Shown here: positions 53,589-62,060 of the stretch, in pieces
Position numbering within the stretch: the first letter of the stretch is position 1
How the letters are laid out: the number at the start of each line of letters is the position of its first letter
DNA from: CAVUNY01 sp963843535
Lineage (GTDB): Bacteria > Chloroflexota > Anaerolineae > Anaerolineales > Anaerolineaceae
Direction of reading: 5' to 3'
Length of the DNA stretch: 64,000 bases
Assembly (NCBI GenBank): GCA_963843535.1
Contig: CAWJKU010000004.1
Span: 1,240,001-1,304,000 of the forward strand
Program-made: the position numbers and the translations under genes
The notes under the pieces: generated by a model
What the model was told of the DNA's origin: nothing
What the model saw: the letters and a program-made list of their open reading frames with translations, nothing else
Databases searched by the model: none

Positions 53589-53969
53589 ATGCCGCCGCTG
53601 ACGATTGACGTAATCGCTCTCTTGCCAGAAGAGTTAAGCCTGTGCAATACCTGCACAGCTTTTCTGGATCAGGTCAAGCTGCGCCAGGCATCCGGCGTCC
53701 AAAGCCAGGATTCGTATCCGCCTGAATACCAGCTTGAAGTTGACAGGCTGGCATCGCTTGTGGCGAATATATCCCATGAGTTCGGTGAAAAGGTATCCAT
53801 CCGCCTAGTAGATCCACGTTCCTTAGCGGGGCTGGTCAAGGTGATCCGGCACGGCATCCGGCGCTATCCGACCCTGCTGATACAAGGTAAGTTAAAAATA
53901 ACCGTACTGGAATGGGAATCCATCAAGCAAGCTATTCTAAGCGCCAGACTACAAGCTGAGACCGCGTGA
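53589..53969 (+). CDS. thioredoxin/glutaredoxin-like small protein
   Basis: 126 residues. The start IDVIALLPEELSLCNTCTAFLDQ has a CxxC (CNTC) after a short beta strand, then a helix; YPTLLIQGKLKI holds the cis-Pro and following strand of a thioredoxin fold. Related Chloroflexota proteins are annotated as thioredoxin-like. The stop overlaps the start of the next gene (ATGA type overlap at 53966-53969), so it belongs to the ArsA-type cluster. A redox or metal-linked role is likely. Confidence 0.6.
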   Translation: MPPLTIDVIALLPEELSLCNTCTAFLDQVKLRQASGVQSQDSYPPEYQLEVDRLASLVANISHEFGEKVSIRLVDPRSLAGLVKVIRHGIRRYPTLLIQGKLKITVLEWESIKQAILSARLQAETA

Positions 53970-54268
53970 ATATTCCTGAGCTTTTAAAAAAATGGGGCTC
54001 CTGGATGGGCTCTGCGGCCAAAACCGTGGGCGAAATCTTTTACGGCGCCACGGTGTATGAAATGGTGCGCAATTTGCATAAAGAACGCGCCCAGCGGGAG
54101 CATTTGTTTGTGTTGGTCGTGTTTGGAGATATGCTGGGGGTGCCAATTTTACCCCCTTACTACACCCTGCGCATGCTGCCCTATGTCGTGCCGCTGATTT
54201 CCGGTTGGCGAACCAGTATGCTGCGTGAACGTGACTTCACCGAACTGTGCGATCAAGAAATAACATGA
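53966..54268 (+). CDS. small hydrophobic protein, paralogue 1 of the ArsA cluster
   Basis: 100 residues. After a helical start comes REHLFVLVVFGDMLGVPILPPYYTLRMLPYVVP and then a polar end with MLRERD. The same core occurs in the next gene. The hydrophobic part is too short for more than one or two membrane passes and contains conserved Gly-Asp and PILPPYY. No known family comes to mind. It is encoded between a redox protein and two Get3-like ATPases and may be their membrane partner or client. Confidence 0.6.
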   Translation: MNIPELLKKWGSWMGSAAKTVGEIFYGATVYEMVRNLHKERAQREHLFVLVVFGDMLGVPILPPYYTLRMLPYVVPLISGWRTSMLRERDFTELCDQEIT

Positions 54269-54287
54269 TTTGAGAGGAGAAAAAAAT

Positions 54288-54554
54288 ATGTCTGAAGAGG
54301 AAAAGAAAAGTTTATTCAGCAGTTTTAAGAGCGTCCTGTATGGAATGGCTGGCCACGACATGGCCCGCTATGCTCTCAAAACACGCGGAAGTATGGAGCA
54401 TCTGTTTATCCTTATCACCATGGGAGATTTATTAGGGATTCCGATTCTCCCACCTTATTACAGTCTGCGACTGCTGCCTTATGTTGTCCCGCAAATCTCA
54501 ACATGGAAGCGCCGTATGCTGCGTGAGAAGGACCTTACGGACGCACTAGCATAG
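54288..54554 (+). CDS. small hydrophobic protein, paralogue 2 of the ArsA cluster
   Basis: 88 residues from the ATG at 54288, with GAGAGGAG upstream. MEHLFILITMGDLLGIPILPPYYSLRLLPYVVP and MLREKD match paralogue 1 almost residue for residue in the core (HLF, GD-LG-PILPPYY-LR-LPYVVP, MLRE-D). The two are a tandem duplication and may form a heteromer. It is 15 bases before the first ATPase gene. Confidence 0.65.
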   Translation: MSEEEKKSLFSSFKSVLYGMAGHDMARYALKTRGSMEHLFILITMGDLLGIPILPPYYSLRLLPYVVPQISTWKRRMLREKDLTDALA

Positions 54555-54569
54555 TTTCAGGAGACTGGT

Positions 54570-55541
54570 ATGTCACTACGACAATTCTTTGAAAAATACC
54601 CGGAAAGGCGCTATTTGATGTTCGGCGGCAAGGGTGGGTTAGGTAAGACCACCTTTAGCGCCACCACGGCTTATTGGCTGGCAAAACAAGGTTTCAAAGT
54701 GCTGGTTTTCTCAGTGGACCCGCAAGCCAGTCTGTCAGATATTTTTAAGCGCGATATCTTCGGCAAGGGCCCGGTAGAAATCATGCCCAATTTGTTTGCC
54801 CAGGAAATCGATGCCGATCGCAGAATTAAAGATTACCAAAACGAAATTCGACAAAAAATCAAAGATATGTATGGCCTGGATGAAGTGCCGGAGGAAATCG
54901 AAAATTATATCCAGGCTACCGCGACAGAACCGGCGATGGAGGAAAGCGCGATCTTTGATGCGGTGGTCGACATCGTGGTAAGTGGAGAATACGATTACTA
55001 CATCTATGATCTTGTCCCCCTGGGCCATGCTTTATACTATCTCAGTATGGCTTCCATTTACGATGAATGGATCGACAAGATCACCGGTCTCAGGTCAGAA
55101 ATGGAAGAGTATGCCAAGGTGGCATCGGTGATGCAGCGCAGTAAAACCACCGAAGAGGATATGATCCTTAAAGAGCTGCAGTACATCAAGCACCGCATCA
55201 ACACCTCATCTGGCATTTTGACCGATAAGCAAAAAACGGCATTTTTCTTTGTGCTGATTCCTGAGGAGATGATCATTCTCGATACCCAAAAAGCGGCCTC
55301 ATTATTTGCGAAATATGTCCCGCTTTCTGGTTATATCGTCAACCGGGTCATTCCTCCTGAATTGGCGCTGCAAAATATTCCAGATTACCTGCGCAACCGG
55401 ATGAGCATGCAAAAAGGATACCTGGAAAAAATTGACCAGTTATTTGGGAGTGAAGTATTAACCCGCGTTCCGGAATTTGAACGGGATATAACCGGTCTTG
55501 AAATGATTGAAAAAGTAGCCGATGCGATGTTTGGAGGGTGA
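54570..55541 (+). CDS. ArsA/Get3-like ATPase, first of a pair
   Basis: 323 residues. The deviant Walker A GGKGGLGKTT (19-28) and VDPQASLSD ending in Asp57 correspond to the P loop and switch I of Get3/ArsA, with the catalytic Asp kept. Where Get3 has DTAPTGHTL, this protein has DLVPLGHAL from Asp147, so the TAPT switch is lost. No CxxC zinc site typical of Get3 dimers is visible. Likely an ATP-driven chaperone or targeting factor working as a dimer with the next protein. Confidence 0.8.
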   Translation: MSLRQFFEKYPERRYLMFGGKGGLGKTTFSATTAYWLAKQGFKVLVFSVDPQASLSDIFKRDIFGKGPVEIMPNLFAQEIDADRRIKDYQNEIRQKIKDMYGLDEVPEEIENYIQATATEPAMEESAIFDAVVDIVVSGEYDYYIYDLVPLGHALYYLSMASIYDEWIDKITGLRSEMEEYAKVASVMQRSKTTEEDMILKELQYIKHRINTSSGILTDKQKTAFFFVLIPEEMIILDTQKAASLFAKYVPLSGYIVNRVIPPELALQNIPDYLRNRMSMQKGYLEKIDQLFGSEVLTRVPEFERDITGLEMIEKVADAMFGG

Positions 55542-55544
55542 GGA

Positions 55545-56549
55545 ATGATCGAAAAACCGATGAGCCAATATCTCACAGAGAATCCTCGCCTCAAATACAT
55601 CTTCTTTGGGGGAAAAGGCGGGGTAGGCAAAACCGTCCTGGCTGGGACGACGGCTTTATGGTTCGCTGGGCAGGGTAGGAAAACGCTGCTGGCGTCGACT
55701 AACCCGGTGCACAGCCTGAGCAGTCTGCTGGGGATGGATGTTTTTGGTAAAGCGACCCCTGTTGCCGGCGTGCCGAACCTGGATGCCTACGAAATCGATA
55801 CTAAAGAAACGATCGAAAAATCGAAGAAGGAGATCCGCGAAAAAATCCAGTGGTTTTTACAATACGCCGACCTGAAGACCAAAGCTGATGAATTCGTGGA
55901 ATCAGCCACCATGAATCCCTCCTTCGAAGAATCAGCGATGTTTGAAAACATGATCGATTTGATGTTTGAGAACAAATACGATACCTATGTCTTTGACACG
56001 GCGCCCACGGCCAATGCTCGCCGTTTGTTAGGGATGTCTGGCGTATATTCGCTGTGGGTCAATAAGATGGTCAAAAGCCGCGAGGAAGCCATCTCATTAA
56101 AAGATTTGCTCTCCTATTCAAAAAAGAAGGAAAAGAAAGACCCTTTGATGGAATATTTATTAAACCTTCGCCATCGAATGGGTAATGCGAAAGAACTGCT
56201 GACAGATGACCAGCTGACTTCTTTCTTTTTTATCACCCTGCCCGAAGCGCTGCCGATCGCGGTCATCACCCGCTTCATCAACTGGTTCAAAGAGTTCGGC
56301 ATACCCGTGGGCGGCGTGGTGGTGAACATGGTGATCGATAAAAGCAGCCTCAGCCCAACCAGCCCGGATTTCGTTAAAAACCGGGTAGCTATGCAGGATG
56401 AATACATGGCTCAAATCGAAAAGCTTTTCGACGGCAGCGTGCGCTCAATCTTGCCTTTGTTTGAAACAGAGGTGCGTGGGGTCGAGATGCTGAAAAGGGT
56501 TTCTTCCTTGCTGTTCAGCCCGACCGGAATGAAGGAAGGCATCCGGTAA
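55545..56549 (+). CDS. ArsA/Get3-like ATPase, second of a pair
   Basis: 334 residues, 3 bases after the first ATPase gene. GGKGGVGKTV (22-31) is the Walker A motif. The switch I region is STNPVHSLSS (51-60): Asn53 stands in place of the usual Asp and Ser60 in place of the catalytic Asp. In contrast DTAPTANARRLL (151-162) keeps the DTAPT motif lost in the first protein. The two thus have complementary defects, which suggests an obligate heterodimer. A terminator hairpin at 56587-56622 follows. Confidence 0.8.
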   Translation: MIEKPMSQYLTENPRLKYIFFGGKGGVGKTVLAGTTALWFAGQGRKTLLASTNPVHSLSSLLGMDVFGKATPVAGVPNLDAYEIDTKETIEKSKKEIREKIQWFLQYADLKTKADEFVESATMNPSFEESAMFENMIDLMFENKYDTYVFDTAPTANARRLLGMSGVYSLWVNKMVKSREEAISLKDLLSYSKKKEKKDPLMEYLLNLRHRMGNAKELLTDDQLTSFFFITLPEALPIAVITRFINWFKEFGIPVGGVVVNMVIDKSSLSPTSPDFVKNRVAMQDEYMAQIEKLFDGSVRSILPLFETEVRGVEMLKRVSSLLFSPTGMKEGIR

Positions 56550-56586
56550 TCCTGATTATCTTCATCTAAAAAATGGGTTATAAAAC

Positions 56587-56622
56587 ATGAAGAACTCCGA
56601 AATTAATTTCGGGGTTCTTCAT
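56587..56622 (+). terminator. hairpin terminator after the ATPase pair
   Basis: ATGAAGAACTCCGAAAT pairs with ATTTCGGGGTTCTTCAT, 17 bp with one G-T pair. The T run after it is weak (GTCATTTG). Confidence 0.6.
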
Positions 56623-57051
56623 GTCATTTGACCACAGCTTTACGAAAGCCCCCACCCCTTTGATCCCCGCCCCCAGCCTGATTCATCGACCTGTGGTTTT
56701 CCGGCCGGGGGCGGGGAGAGGTTCTCCAAGAGGTGGAGGGGCTTTCAGCCCCTCCACCTCTTGAAATTTTCTCCCCTTCCCGCATAAGATAGCCACTTTC
56801 AAGGATCGCTGCCTGCGGGAAGGGGGCAGGGGGATGGGAAAATGCGCTGTGATTCTTAAGAAAAACATAACACATCCCAAAAATATTATTTCTGGGGTGT
56901 GTTATGTTTTGTGCCGGTCGCGCCTCTGGGCCCAGGCGCGCTACGCGGGCAAGGAAGAGCTGGCGCAGGCCATGTGACCTGATGGTTGGAGTTTTTATGA
57001 AAATTGCGCAGCAATTTTCATAAAAACTCCCCAAGCATCATAAATGGATAG
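56623..57051. repeat. hairpin-dense spacer
   Basis: About 430 bases with no supportable gene but several strong inverted repeats: 56727-56763 (17-bp perfect stem, CAAGAGGTGGAGGGGCT half), 56862-56910 (17-bp stem, AAAACATAACACATCCC half), and 56980-57040 (see separate entry). G/C-rich tracts such as CCGGGGGCGGGG occur on both strands. It looks like a collection site of small palindromic elements between two convergent genes. Confidence 0.55.
56980..57040. repeat. long hairpin, copy 1 of a dispersed element
   Basis: TGATGGTTGG-AGTTTTTA... pairs over 28 bases with ...TAAAAACTCCCCAAGCATCA around GCA. Copy 2 at 61988-62047 has the same plan, ends (GATGGTTGGG, CCCAAACATCA) and length. Both are preceded 40-60 bases earlier by CTGGGCCCAGGCG, so the unit may be about 120 bases. 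Confidence 0.65.
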
Positions 57052-57705
57052 TCAGGCTTGCTCAATTCCTTTCTGTAACGATTGGAAAAATGATTGGGGA
57101 TCTGATGGCAGCACTGCAGAAAGATGAATTTGAAATGTGAGGTGGGGGGATTTGCGATGGATCGCGAGATCCAGGATGTTCACCGGCAAACGCGAAATAA
57201 GTTGAGAGACCTGTTCGACCGGGGATGGAGGCTCGTTCTCAGTGATGAAAAACGATGACCCTTCAACCGGTATAATTTCATTCGGGGTATTTTCGCTTCC
57301 CGCCTGGCGGTTAGTTCCTTTAGGGAGGAAGGATTTTTGGCTGATATGGAGATCTATATTGGGCGCATCATGCAGATCGGACGTCATTTGCAGGATGTCT
57401 CTTTTCCCGCGCATTCGTTGAAAAATCCACAGGGGAAGGTTTTCACGCCGTTCGAGGATCAAGATTCCCTGGATGCGCTGGTAAGGGCAGCTAGCTGAGG
57501 GAACGATTTGAAAGGCGATCCCTTTAGAAGTAGGCGCGTTGAACCGGCTGGATTTGAGCGCGCCATATTCGGAAAGACCTTGGCGAAGCCAGTGCATGGC
57601 ATTATCTGCGCGCTGGTTATTAAACCAATTTCCGAGCACAAAAAATAAGCCAATCAACAGGCTCAAGCCAATCACGATCCATTCACCAGTCCCGATGTTT
57701 CCCAT
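57052..57705 (-). CDS. membrane-anchored protein, unknown function
   Basis: 217 residues, GGAGAATTT before the ATG. One N-terminal membrane segment (WIVIGLSLLIGLFFVLGNWF), then a soluble domain of mixed strands and helices with no family that I recognise. It lies 12 bases downstream of threonine synthase on the same strand and could share its transcript. Confidence 0.65.
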   Translation of the reverse strand: MGNIGTGEWIVIGLSLLIGLFFVLGNWFNNQRADNAMHWLRQGLSEYGALKSSRFNAPTSKGIAFQIVPSASCPYQRIQGILILERRENLPLWIFQRMRGKRDILQMTSDLHDAPNIDLHISQKSFLPKGTNRQAGSENTPNEIIPVEGSSFFITENEPPSPVEQVSQLISRLPVNILDLAIHRKSPHLTFQIHLSAVLPSDPQSFFQSLQKGIEQA

Positions 57706-57717
57706 AAATTCTCCGAT

Positions 57718-58893
57718 TTAACGTAGATATTTCAATCCGGTGGCTGTATTGAGCAGCACCACTCGCTCATGCGATTTTACCCAACCTGCATTCAACAGCT
57801 TTTCCAATCCGGCCAGTGTCGCGGCGCCTTCGGGCGCCGTAAAAAAGCCCTCTCGCTGCGCCCACAGCTCTTGCGCTGCCTTAATTTCCGCATCGCTGAC
57901 CGCGATGGCTGTTCCGTGACTTACGCGCAGGGTCTGCAGGATCATCCTGTCCGCGAAACTGCGCGGAACGCGCAGCCCGGAGGCGCCGGTGTGCGCATTA
58001 GGCCAGATTTCACAATTTTCTGCACCATTTTGAAATGCCTTTACCACTGGCGCGCAGCCTTCGGCCTGTACAGCCACCATGCGGGTCTGAACCGGCCCCT
58101 GCAGCCACCCCAGGCTGGATAATTCTTGAAAGGCTTTCCAGATGCCAACCAGCCCGGTTCCGCCGCCGGTGGGATAGACGATAACTTCCGGCGTTTGCCA
58201 CTGCATGGCCTGGGCAATCTCAAACCCCATCACTTTCTTGCCTTCCAGGCGGTAGGGCTCTTTAAAAGTGGATACGTCGAACCAGCCTTCATCTCGAGCG
58301 CGGGCTCCCGCCTGGGCTGCGGCATCGCTGATCAGGCCTTTCACCAGCACAAGGTTGGCGCCAGTGATTTCCACTTCGCGCATGTTGGCCAGAGGCGTGT
58401 CTTCCGGCATATATACCGCGGCTTGCATGCCGCACCGCGCCGCGTAAGCCGCCAGTGCGCCGCCGGCATTGCCCGCTGTGGGAATGATCACCTTCTTGAT
58501 TCCCAATTCGTGCGCCTTAGAAATGGCGGCTGCCAATCCGCGAGCTTTAAAAGAGCCGGTCGGGTTTGAGCTCTCATCCTTGGTAAATAAAGCGGTCATA
58601 CCCAAATGGGCTGCCAGTCTTGGTAGGGTCAGCCAGGGTGTATCCCCCTCGCCCAAAGACACGATATCTTCCGGTGACTTCACCGGCAGCAGTTCATGCC
58701 AGCGCCACATGCCGTACGGGCGGGAGCTGATCTCAGCCTGTGATTTTTCCTTTTTTACGCTTTCCAGGTCATACTGGGCGACCAATGGGGCGCGGCATGT
58801 GGTGCAGAAGGTTTGTACTTCATCCGGATCGAAGGTTCGCCCGCAGATGGAACATGCCAGAGTTTTGAGATATGAAAATGGAGATACGACCAA
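57718..58893 (-). CDS. thrC: threonine synthase
   Basis: 391 residues, start TTG at 58893 with AAAAGGA upstream. An N-terminal zinc-finger-like part (CSICGRTFDPDEVQTFCTTC) is followed by a fold-type II PLP enzyme: SSNPTGSFKARG with the PLP Lys, TAGNAGGALAAYAARCG, and YPTGGGTGLVGIWKAF as the phosphate loop. It converts O-phosphohomoserine to threonine. The zinc finger is usual for this longer subfamily. Confidence 0.93.
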   Translation of the reverse strand: MVVSPFSYLKTLACSICGRTFDPDEVQTFCTTCRAPLVAQYDLESVKKEKSQAEISSRPYGMWRWHELLPVKSPEDIVSLGEGDTPWLTLPRLAAHLGMTALFTKDESSNPTGSFKARGLAAAISKAHELGIKKVIIPTAGNAGGALAAYAARCGMQAAVYMPEDTPLANMREVEITGANLVLVKGLISDAAAQAGARARDEGWFDVSTFKEPYRLEGKKVMGFEIAQAMQWQTPEVIVYPTGGGTGLVGIWKAFQELSSLGWLQGPVQTRMVAVQAEGCAPVVKAFQNGAENCEIWPNAHTGASGLRVPRSFADRMILQTLRVSHGTAIAVSDAEIKAAQELWAQREGFFTAPEGAATLAGLEKLLNAGWVKSHERVVLLNTATGLKYLR

Positions 58894-58917
58894 TAGTTAT
58901 CCTTTTTTGTTGTATCT

Positions 58918-58993
58918 GTCATTGCGAGGCCCGTTCTTTGGGCCGAAGCAATCTGCTCGTAATCATAGATTGCTTCGCAACGCTCGCAATGAC
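58918..58993. repeat. GTCATTGCGAG palindromic repeat
   Basis: Outer arms GTCATTGCGAG and CTCGCAATGAC are perfect, inner arms CGAAGCAATCT and AGATTGCTTCG as well. This is a well-known dispersed element in many bacteria, including Chloroflexota and Deltaproteobacteria. It lies between two genes on the minus strand and starts just upstream of thrC. Confidence 0.85.
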
Positions 58994-59032
58994 GGTTTCT
59001 TATTTTGCTTGATCGCCGCCAGGCTGACCAGC

Positions 59033-60106
59033 TTATTCGACCGGAGATATCGATACCACCTGCCCGGAGCCTGAGACTTCCAAATTCCAGGTCGAACCGA
59101 TCTGACAGCGGGCAAACGTGTCATAATCCGAAGTTTTGTAAGTTAAAATCCTGTCATTGGACATAAACTGGATGGTGTAGACTTCATTTTGTTCGCCAAG
59201 GCGCTGGTTTGACTGCAGGTTGGGACTGGGCCAGCGCGGGTTCAGGTCATTTCCCTGCTCTACAACCTGGTTTACCATCGTCCACGCCTGCACTGTATAT
59301 TTGCAATAATCCTCGTACACCTCATAGGCGCAGTCTTTGACGACCTGGCCGATCCCGCTGCCTTTATCCACCACGTAAGGCGTCCCGCAAACTTCTGTCG
59401 AAACCGCGGCGGGCTGGTCCTGGGTGTGGCTGTATTCTTTCGTGCAGGAATCGATATCCGCATTGGATGGGATATTTTTGCGGAAATCCTCACGGGTGAC
59501 ATCCATCAGGGCCATGATGCTGACGACCCGGTTCCAGCCCACTTGCTGAACCGTGCCGGTGGTGGTTTCAGTTTTAAATAGATTGGAAAGCAAGAAGAAA
59601 AGACCGCAGATTGCCACCAGGCCAATGATGATTGCGACGACGGGTAAACCTTTTTTTGCCGCAGGAGGCGTTACTGCCTGGGGCGCAGCCTGCGGGCGCT
59701 GCAAAGGACTGCCGCACTTCTCGCACTGCTGGGCGCTTGCCGGATTTAAATGACCGCAGTTGGAGCACGTCACCTGGGGGCCGGGTGCGGTGGAAAAAGC
59801 GCCCACCACCTGGCCCGTCTCGCGCCGCGTGCCGCCGGTCAAATCCCCTCCGCATTGCGCGCAGATGGTCGCATTGCCCGGGTTGCGTGAGCTGCAGTAT
59901 GGGCAGTGTATATCGGGCCCGGCTGCTGCCATCTGGGCAGTTGCTTCGTCTGTTTTTAGTTTTGCTTCACCAGGAAGATGAAAAGTTACATCGGTAGGCT
60001 GGGGTGAACCGCAGTTTTGGCAGGTCTTTTGCGGACCAGGATTGTTGCTCTGGCAGTTCGGGCAGGTCCATTCGAGCTCAATATATCCTTCGGTTTTTTG
60101 AGTCAT
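59033..60106 (-). CDS. membrane protein with three N-terminal zinc ribbons
   Basis: 357 residues. Three zinc ribbons: CPNCQSNNPGPQKTCQNC, CPYCSSRNPGNATICAQC and CSNCGHLNPASAQQCEKC (about residues 15-130), then a Pro/Ala linker, one membrane segment (LPVVAIIIGLVAICGLFFLL) and an extracytoplasmic domain with several Cys. Such proteins are common in Chloroflexota; the ribbons probably bind protein partners in the cytoplasm. The function is not known. GGAGAAG precedes the ATG. Confidence 0.75.
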   Translation of the reverse strand: MTQKTEGYIELEWTCPNCQSNNPGPQKTCQNCGSPQPTDVTFHLPGEAKLKTDEATAQMAAAGPDIHCPYCSSRNPGNATICAQCGGDLTGGTRRETGQVVGAFSTAPGPQVTCSNCGHLNPASAQQCEKCGSPLQRPQAAPQAVTPPAAKKGLPVVAIIIGLVAICGLFFLLSNLFKTETTTGTVQQVGWNRVVSIMALMDVTREDFRKNIPSNADIDSCTKEYSHTQDQPAAVSTEVCGTPYVVDKGSGIGQVVKDCAYEVYEDYCKYTVQAWTMVNQVVEQGNDLNPRWPSPNLQSNQRLGEQNEVYTIQFMSNDRILTYKTSDYDTFARCQIGSTWNLEVSGSGQVVSISPVE

Positions 60107-60244
60107 TAACTTTACTTCTCCTGGGCTGGATATATTTATTCGATAAGCTGATTCAAACCACTATGAATGTCCCATTAATTATATGCCTGGTTGTTTAATT
60201 TAACCCGGGTATAATGATTCTGGTAAACCCAAACAGGTGGTGAT

Positions 60245-61927
60245 ATGCCAAACGAACCGAATAAAGTTATTTTTTCGATGATCGGCGTAAGTAAATTTTA
60301 CGACAAAAAGCCAGTTCTTAAAGAAATTTTTCTTGGATATTTTTATGGCGCTAAGATCGGCGTGATCGGCCTGAACGGCTCCGGTAAAAGCACGCTTCTG
60401 CGAATCATGGCCGGGATCGAAAAGGAATTTAATGGTCAGACTGTTCTGGCGCCGGGCTACTCGGTAGGATTTCTGGAGCAGGAACCTCAACTGGATGGCA
60501 GCAAGACAGTCAAAGAAGTGGTCCAAGAAGGGGTTCAGTCCATCGTGGATCTGCTGGCAGAATTTGATGCCATCAGTGAAAAATTTGCCGAACCGATGAG
60601 TGATGCCGAGATGAACCAGCTGATCGAAAAGCAGGGGGAGGTGCAGGAGCAGCTGGATCACCTCGAAGCCTGGGATCTGGATTCGCGCCTCGAAATGGCG
60701 ATGGATGCCCTGCGCTGCCCGTCTGGAGAGACACCGGTCAATATCATCTCAGGAGGTGAGCGGCGCAGGGTGGCGCTATGCCGTCTGCTGCTGCAAAAAC
60801 CGGATATCTTGCTGCTGGACGAACCTACCAACCACCTGGATGCAGAAACGGTAGCCTGGTTGGAGCACCACCTGCAGCAGTACGCCGGCACAGTGATCGC
60901 GGTAACACACGACCGTTATTTCTTGGACAACGTGGCGGAATGGATTCTCGAATTGGACCGCGGTCAGGGCATCCCCTGGCACGGCAATTACTCTTCATGG
61001 CTGGAACAAAAGAAAGTGCAGCTTCAGCAAGAAGAGAAAGGCGAAAGCGAGCGTCAAAAAACGCTGGCGCGAGAGTTGGATTGGATCCGCATGTCACCTC
61101 GGGCGCGCCAGGCGAAGTCTAAGGCCAGGATACGATCCTACGAAGAATTGTATAACCAGCAGTCGGAAAAAGGGATGCAAGATCTGGAAATTTTCATACC
61201 GTCCGGTCCGCGCCTGGGCAACCTGGTCATCGAGGCCGAACACATAACCAAAGGGTACGACAACCGCATCCTGGTCGAAGATATCAATTTCCAAATCCCT
61301 CCCGGCGCGGTGGTTGGGATCATTGGCCCGAACGGCGCCGGTAAAACGACCTTGTTCCGCATGATCACCGGTCAGGAGAAGCCTGATAAAGGGCATATTC
61401 GCCTGGGCGACACGGTTTCTCTGGCATATGTCGACCAGAGCCGGGATGTTTTGGATCCCGATAAAACGATCTGGCAGATGATTTCAAATGGACTGGATTT
61501 TATCCAGCTTGGAACCCATCAGGTCAATTCGCGCGCGTACGTCTCCAAATTCAATTTTTCGGGTACAGATCAGCAGAAAAAAGTGGGCATGCTCTCCGGC
61601 GGGGAACGCAACCGGGTTCACCTGGCAAGGGTTTTAAAGGAAGGGGCCAATGTGCTCCTCCTGGATGAACCTACCAACGATTTGGATGTGAATACCATGC
61701 GCGCCCTGGAAGATGCGGTGGAGTCCTTCGCGGGTTGTGTCCTGGTGATCAGCCATGACCGCTGGTTTTTGGATCGGGTAGCGACCCACATCCTGGCCTT
61801 CGAAGGCGACAGCAAGGTTTTTTGGTTCGAAGGCAATTTTTCCGAATATGAGGCAAACCGGCATCAACGATTAGGGAATGCGGCGGATTTGCCCAAGCGG
61901 ATCAAGTACCGGCAACTGACGAGATAA
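60245..61927 (+). CDS. ettA: ABC-F ATPase, EttA type
   Basis: 560 residues with two ABC domains: GLNGSGKSTLLRIMAG and GPNGAGKTTLFRMITG (Walker A), SGGERRRVALCRLLL and SGGERNRVHLARVL (signatures), LLLDEPTNHLD and LLLDEPTNDLD (Walker B). The linker (ELDWIRMSPRARQAKSKARIRSYEEL) is the tRNA-interaction motif of the EttA group. EttA binds the ribosomal E site and tunes the first elongation steps according to ATP/ADP. A good GGTGGTGAT ribosome-binding site is present. Confidence 0.95.
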   Translation: MPNEPNKVIFSMIGVSKFYDKKPVLKEIFLGYFYGAKIGVIGLNGSGKSTLLRIMAGIEKEFNGQTVLAPGYSVGFLEQEPQLDGSKTVKEVVQEGVQSIVDLLAEFDAISEKFAEPMSDAEMNQLIEKQGEVQEQLDHLEAWDLDSRLEMAMDALRCPSGETPVNIISGGERRRVALCRLLLQKPDILLLDEPTNHLDAETVAWLEHHLQQYAGTVIAVTHDRYFLDNVAEWILELDRGQGIPWHGNYSSWLEQKKVQLQQEEKGESERQKTLARELDWIRMSPRARQAKSKARIRSYEELYNQQSEKGMQDLEIFIPSGPRLGNLVIEAEHITKGYDNRILVEDINFQIPPGAVVGIIGPNGAGKTTLFRMITGQEKPDKGHIRLGDTVSLAYVDQSRDVLDPDKTIWQMISNGLDFIQLGTHQVNSRAYVSKFNFSGTDQQKKVGMLSGGERNRVHLARVLKEGANVLLLDEPTNDLDVNTMRALEDAVESFAGCVLVISHDRWFLDRVATHILAFEGDSKVFWFEGNFSEYEANRHQRLGNAADLPKRIKYRQLTR

Positions 61928-61987
61928 GCTGGTCGGCCCCCTGGGCCCAGGCGCCCTGGGGCCAGGGCTGGCGGCGACCACGCTATA

Positions 61988-62047
61988 CGATGGTTGGGAG
62001 TTTTTTGTAAATTGCTTCGCAATTTACAAAAACTCCCCCAAACATCA
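61988..62047. repeat. long hairpin, copy 2 of a dispersed element
   Basis: GATGGTTGGGAGTTTTTTGTAA pairs with TTACAAAAACTCCCCCAAACATC around ATTGCTTCGCAAT. Plan and ends match copy 1 at 56980-57040, and CTGGGCCCAGGCG precedes both. It lies directly before the PPK2 gene. Confidence 0.65.
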
Positions 62048-62060
62048 AAATAGAGGAGGA

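Noticed and set aside
58918..58993. CRISPR-like or regulatory palindrome
   Set aside because: There is one unit only, with no spacers. The sequence is the common GTCATTGCGAG dispersed repeat.
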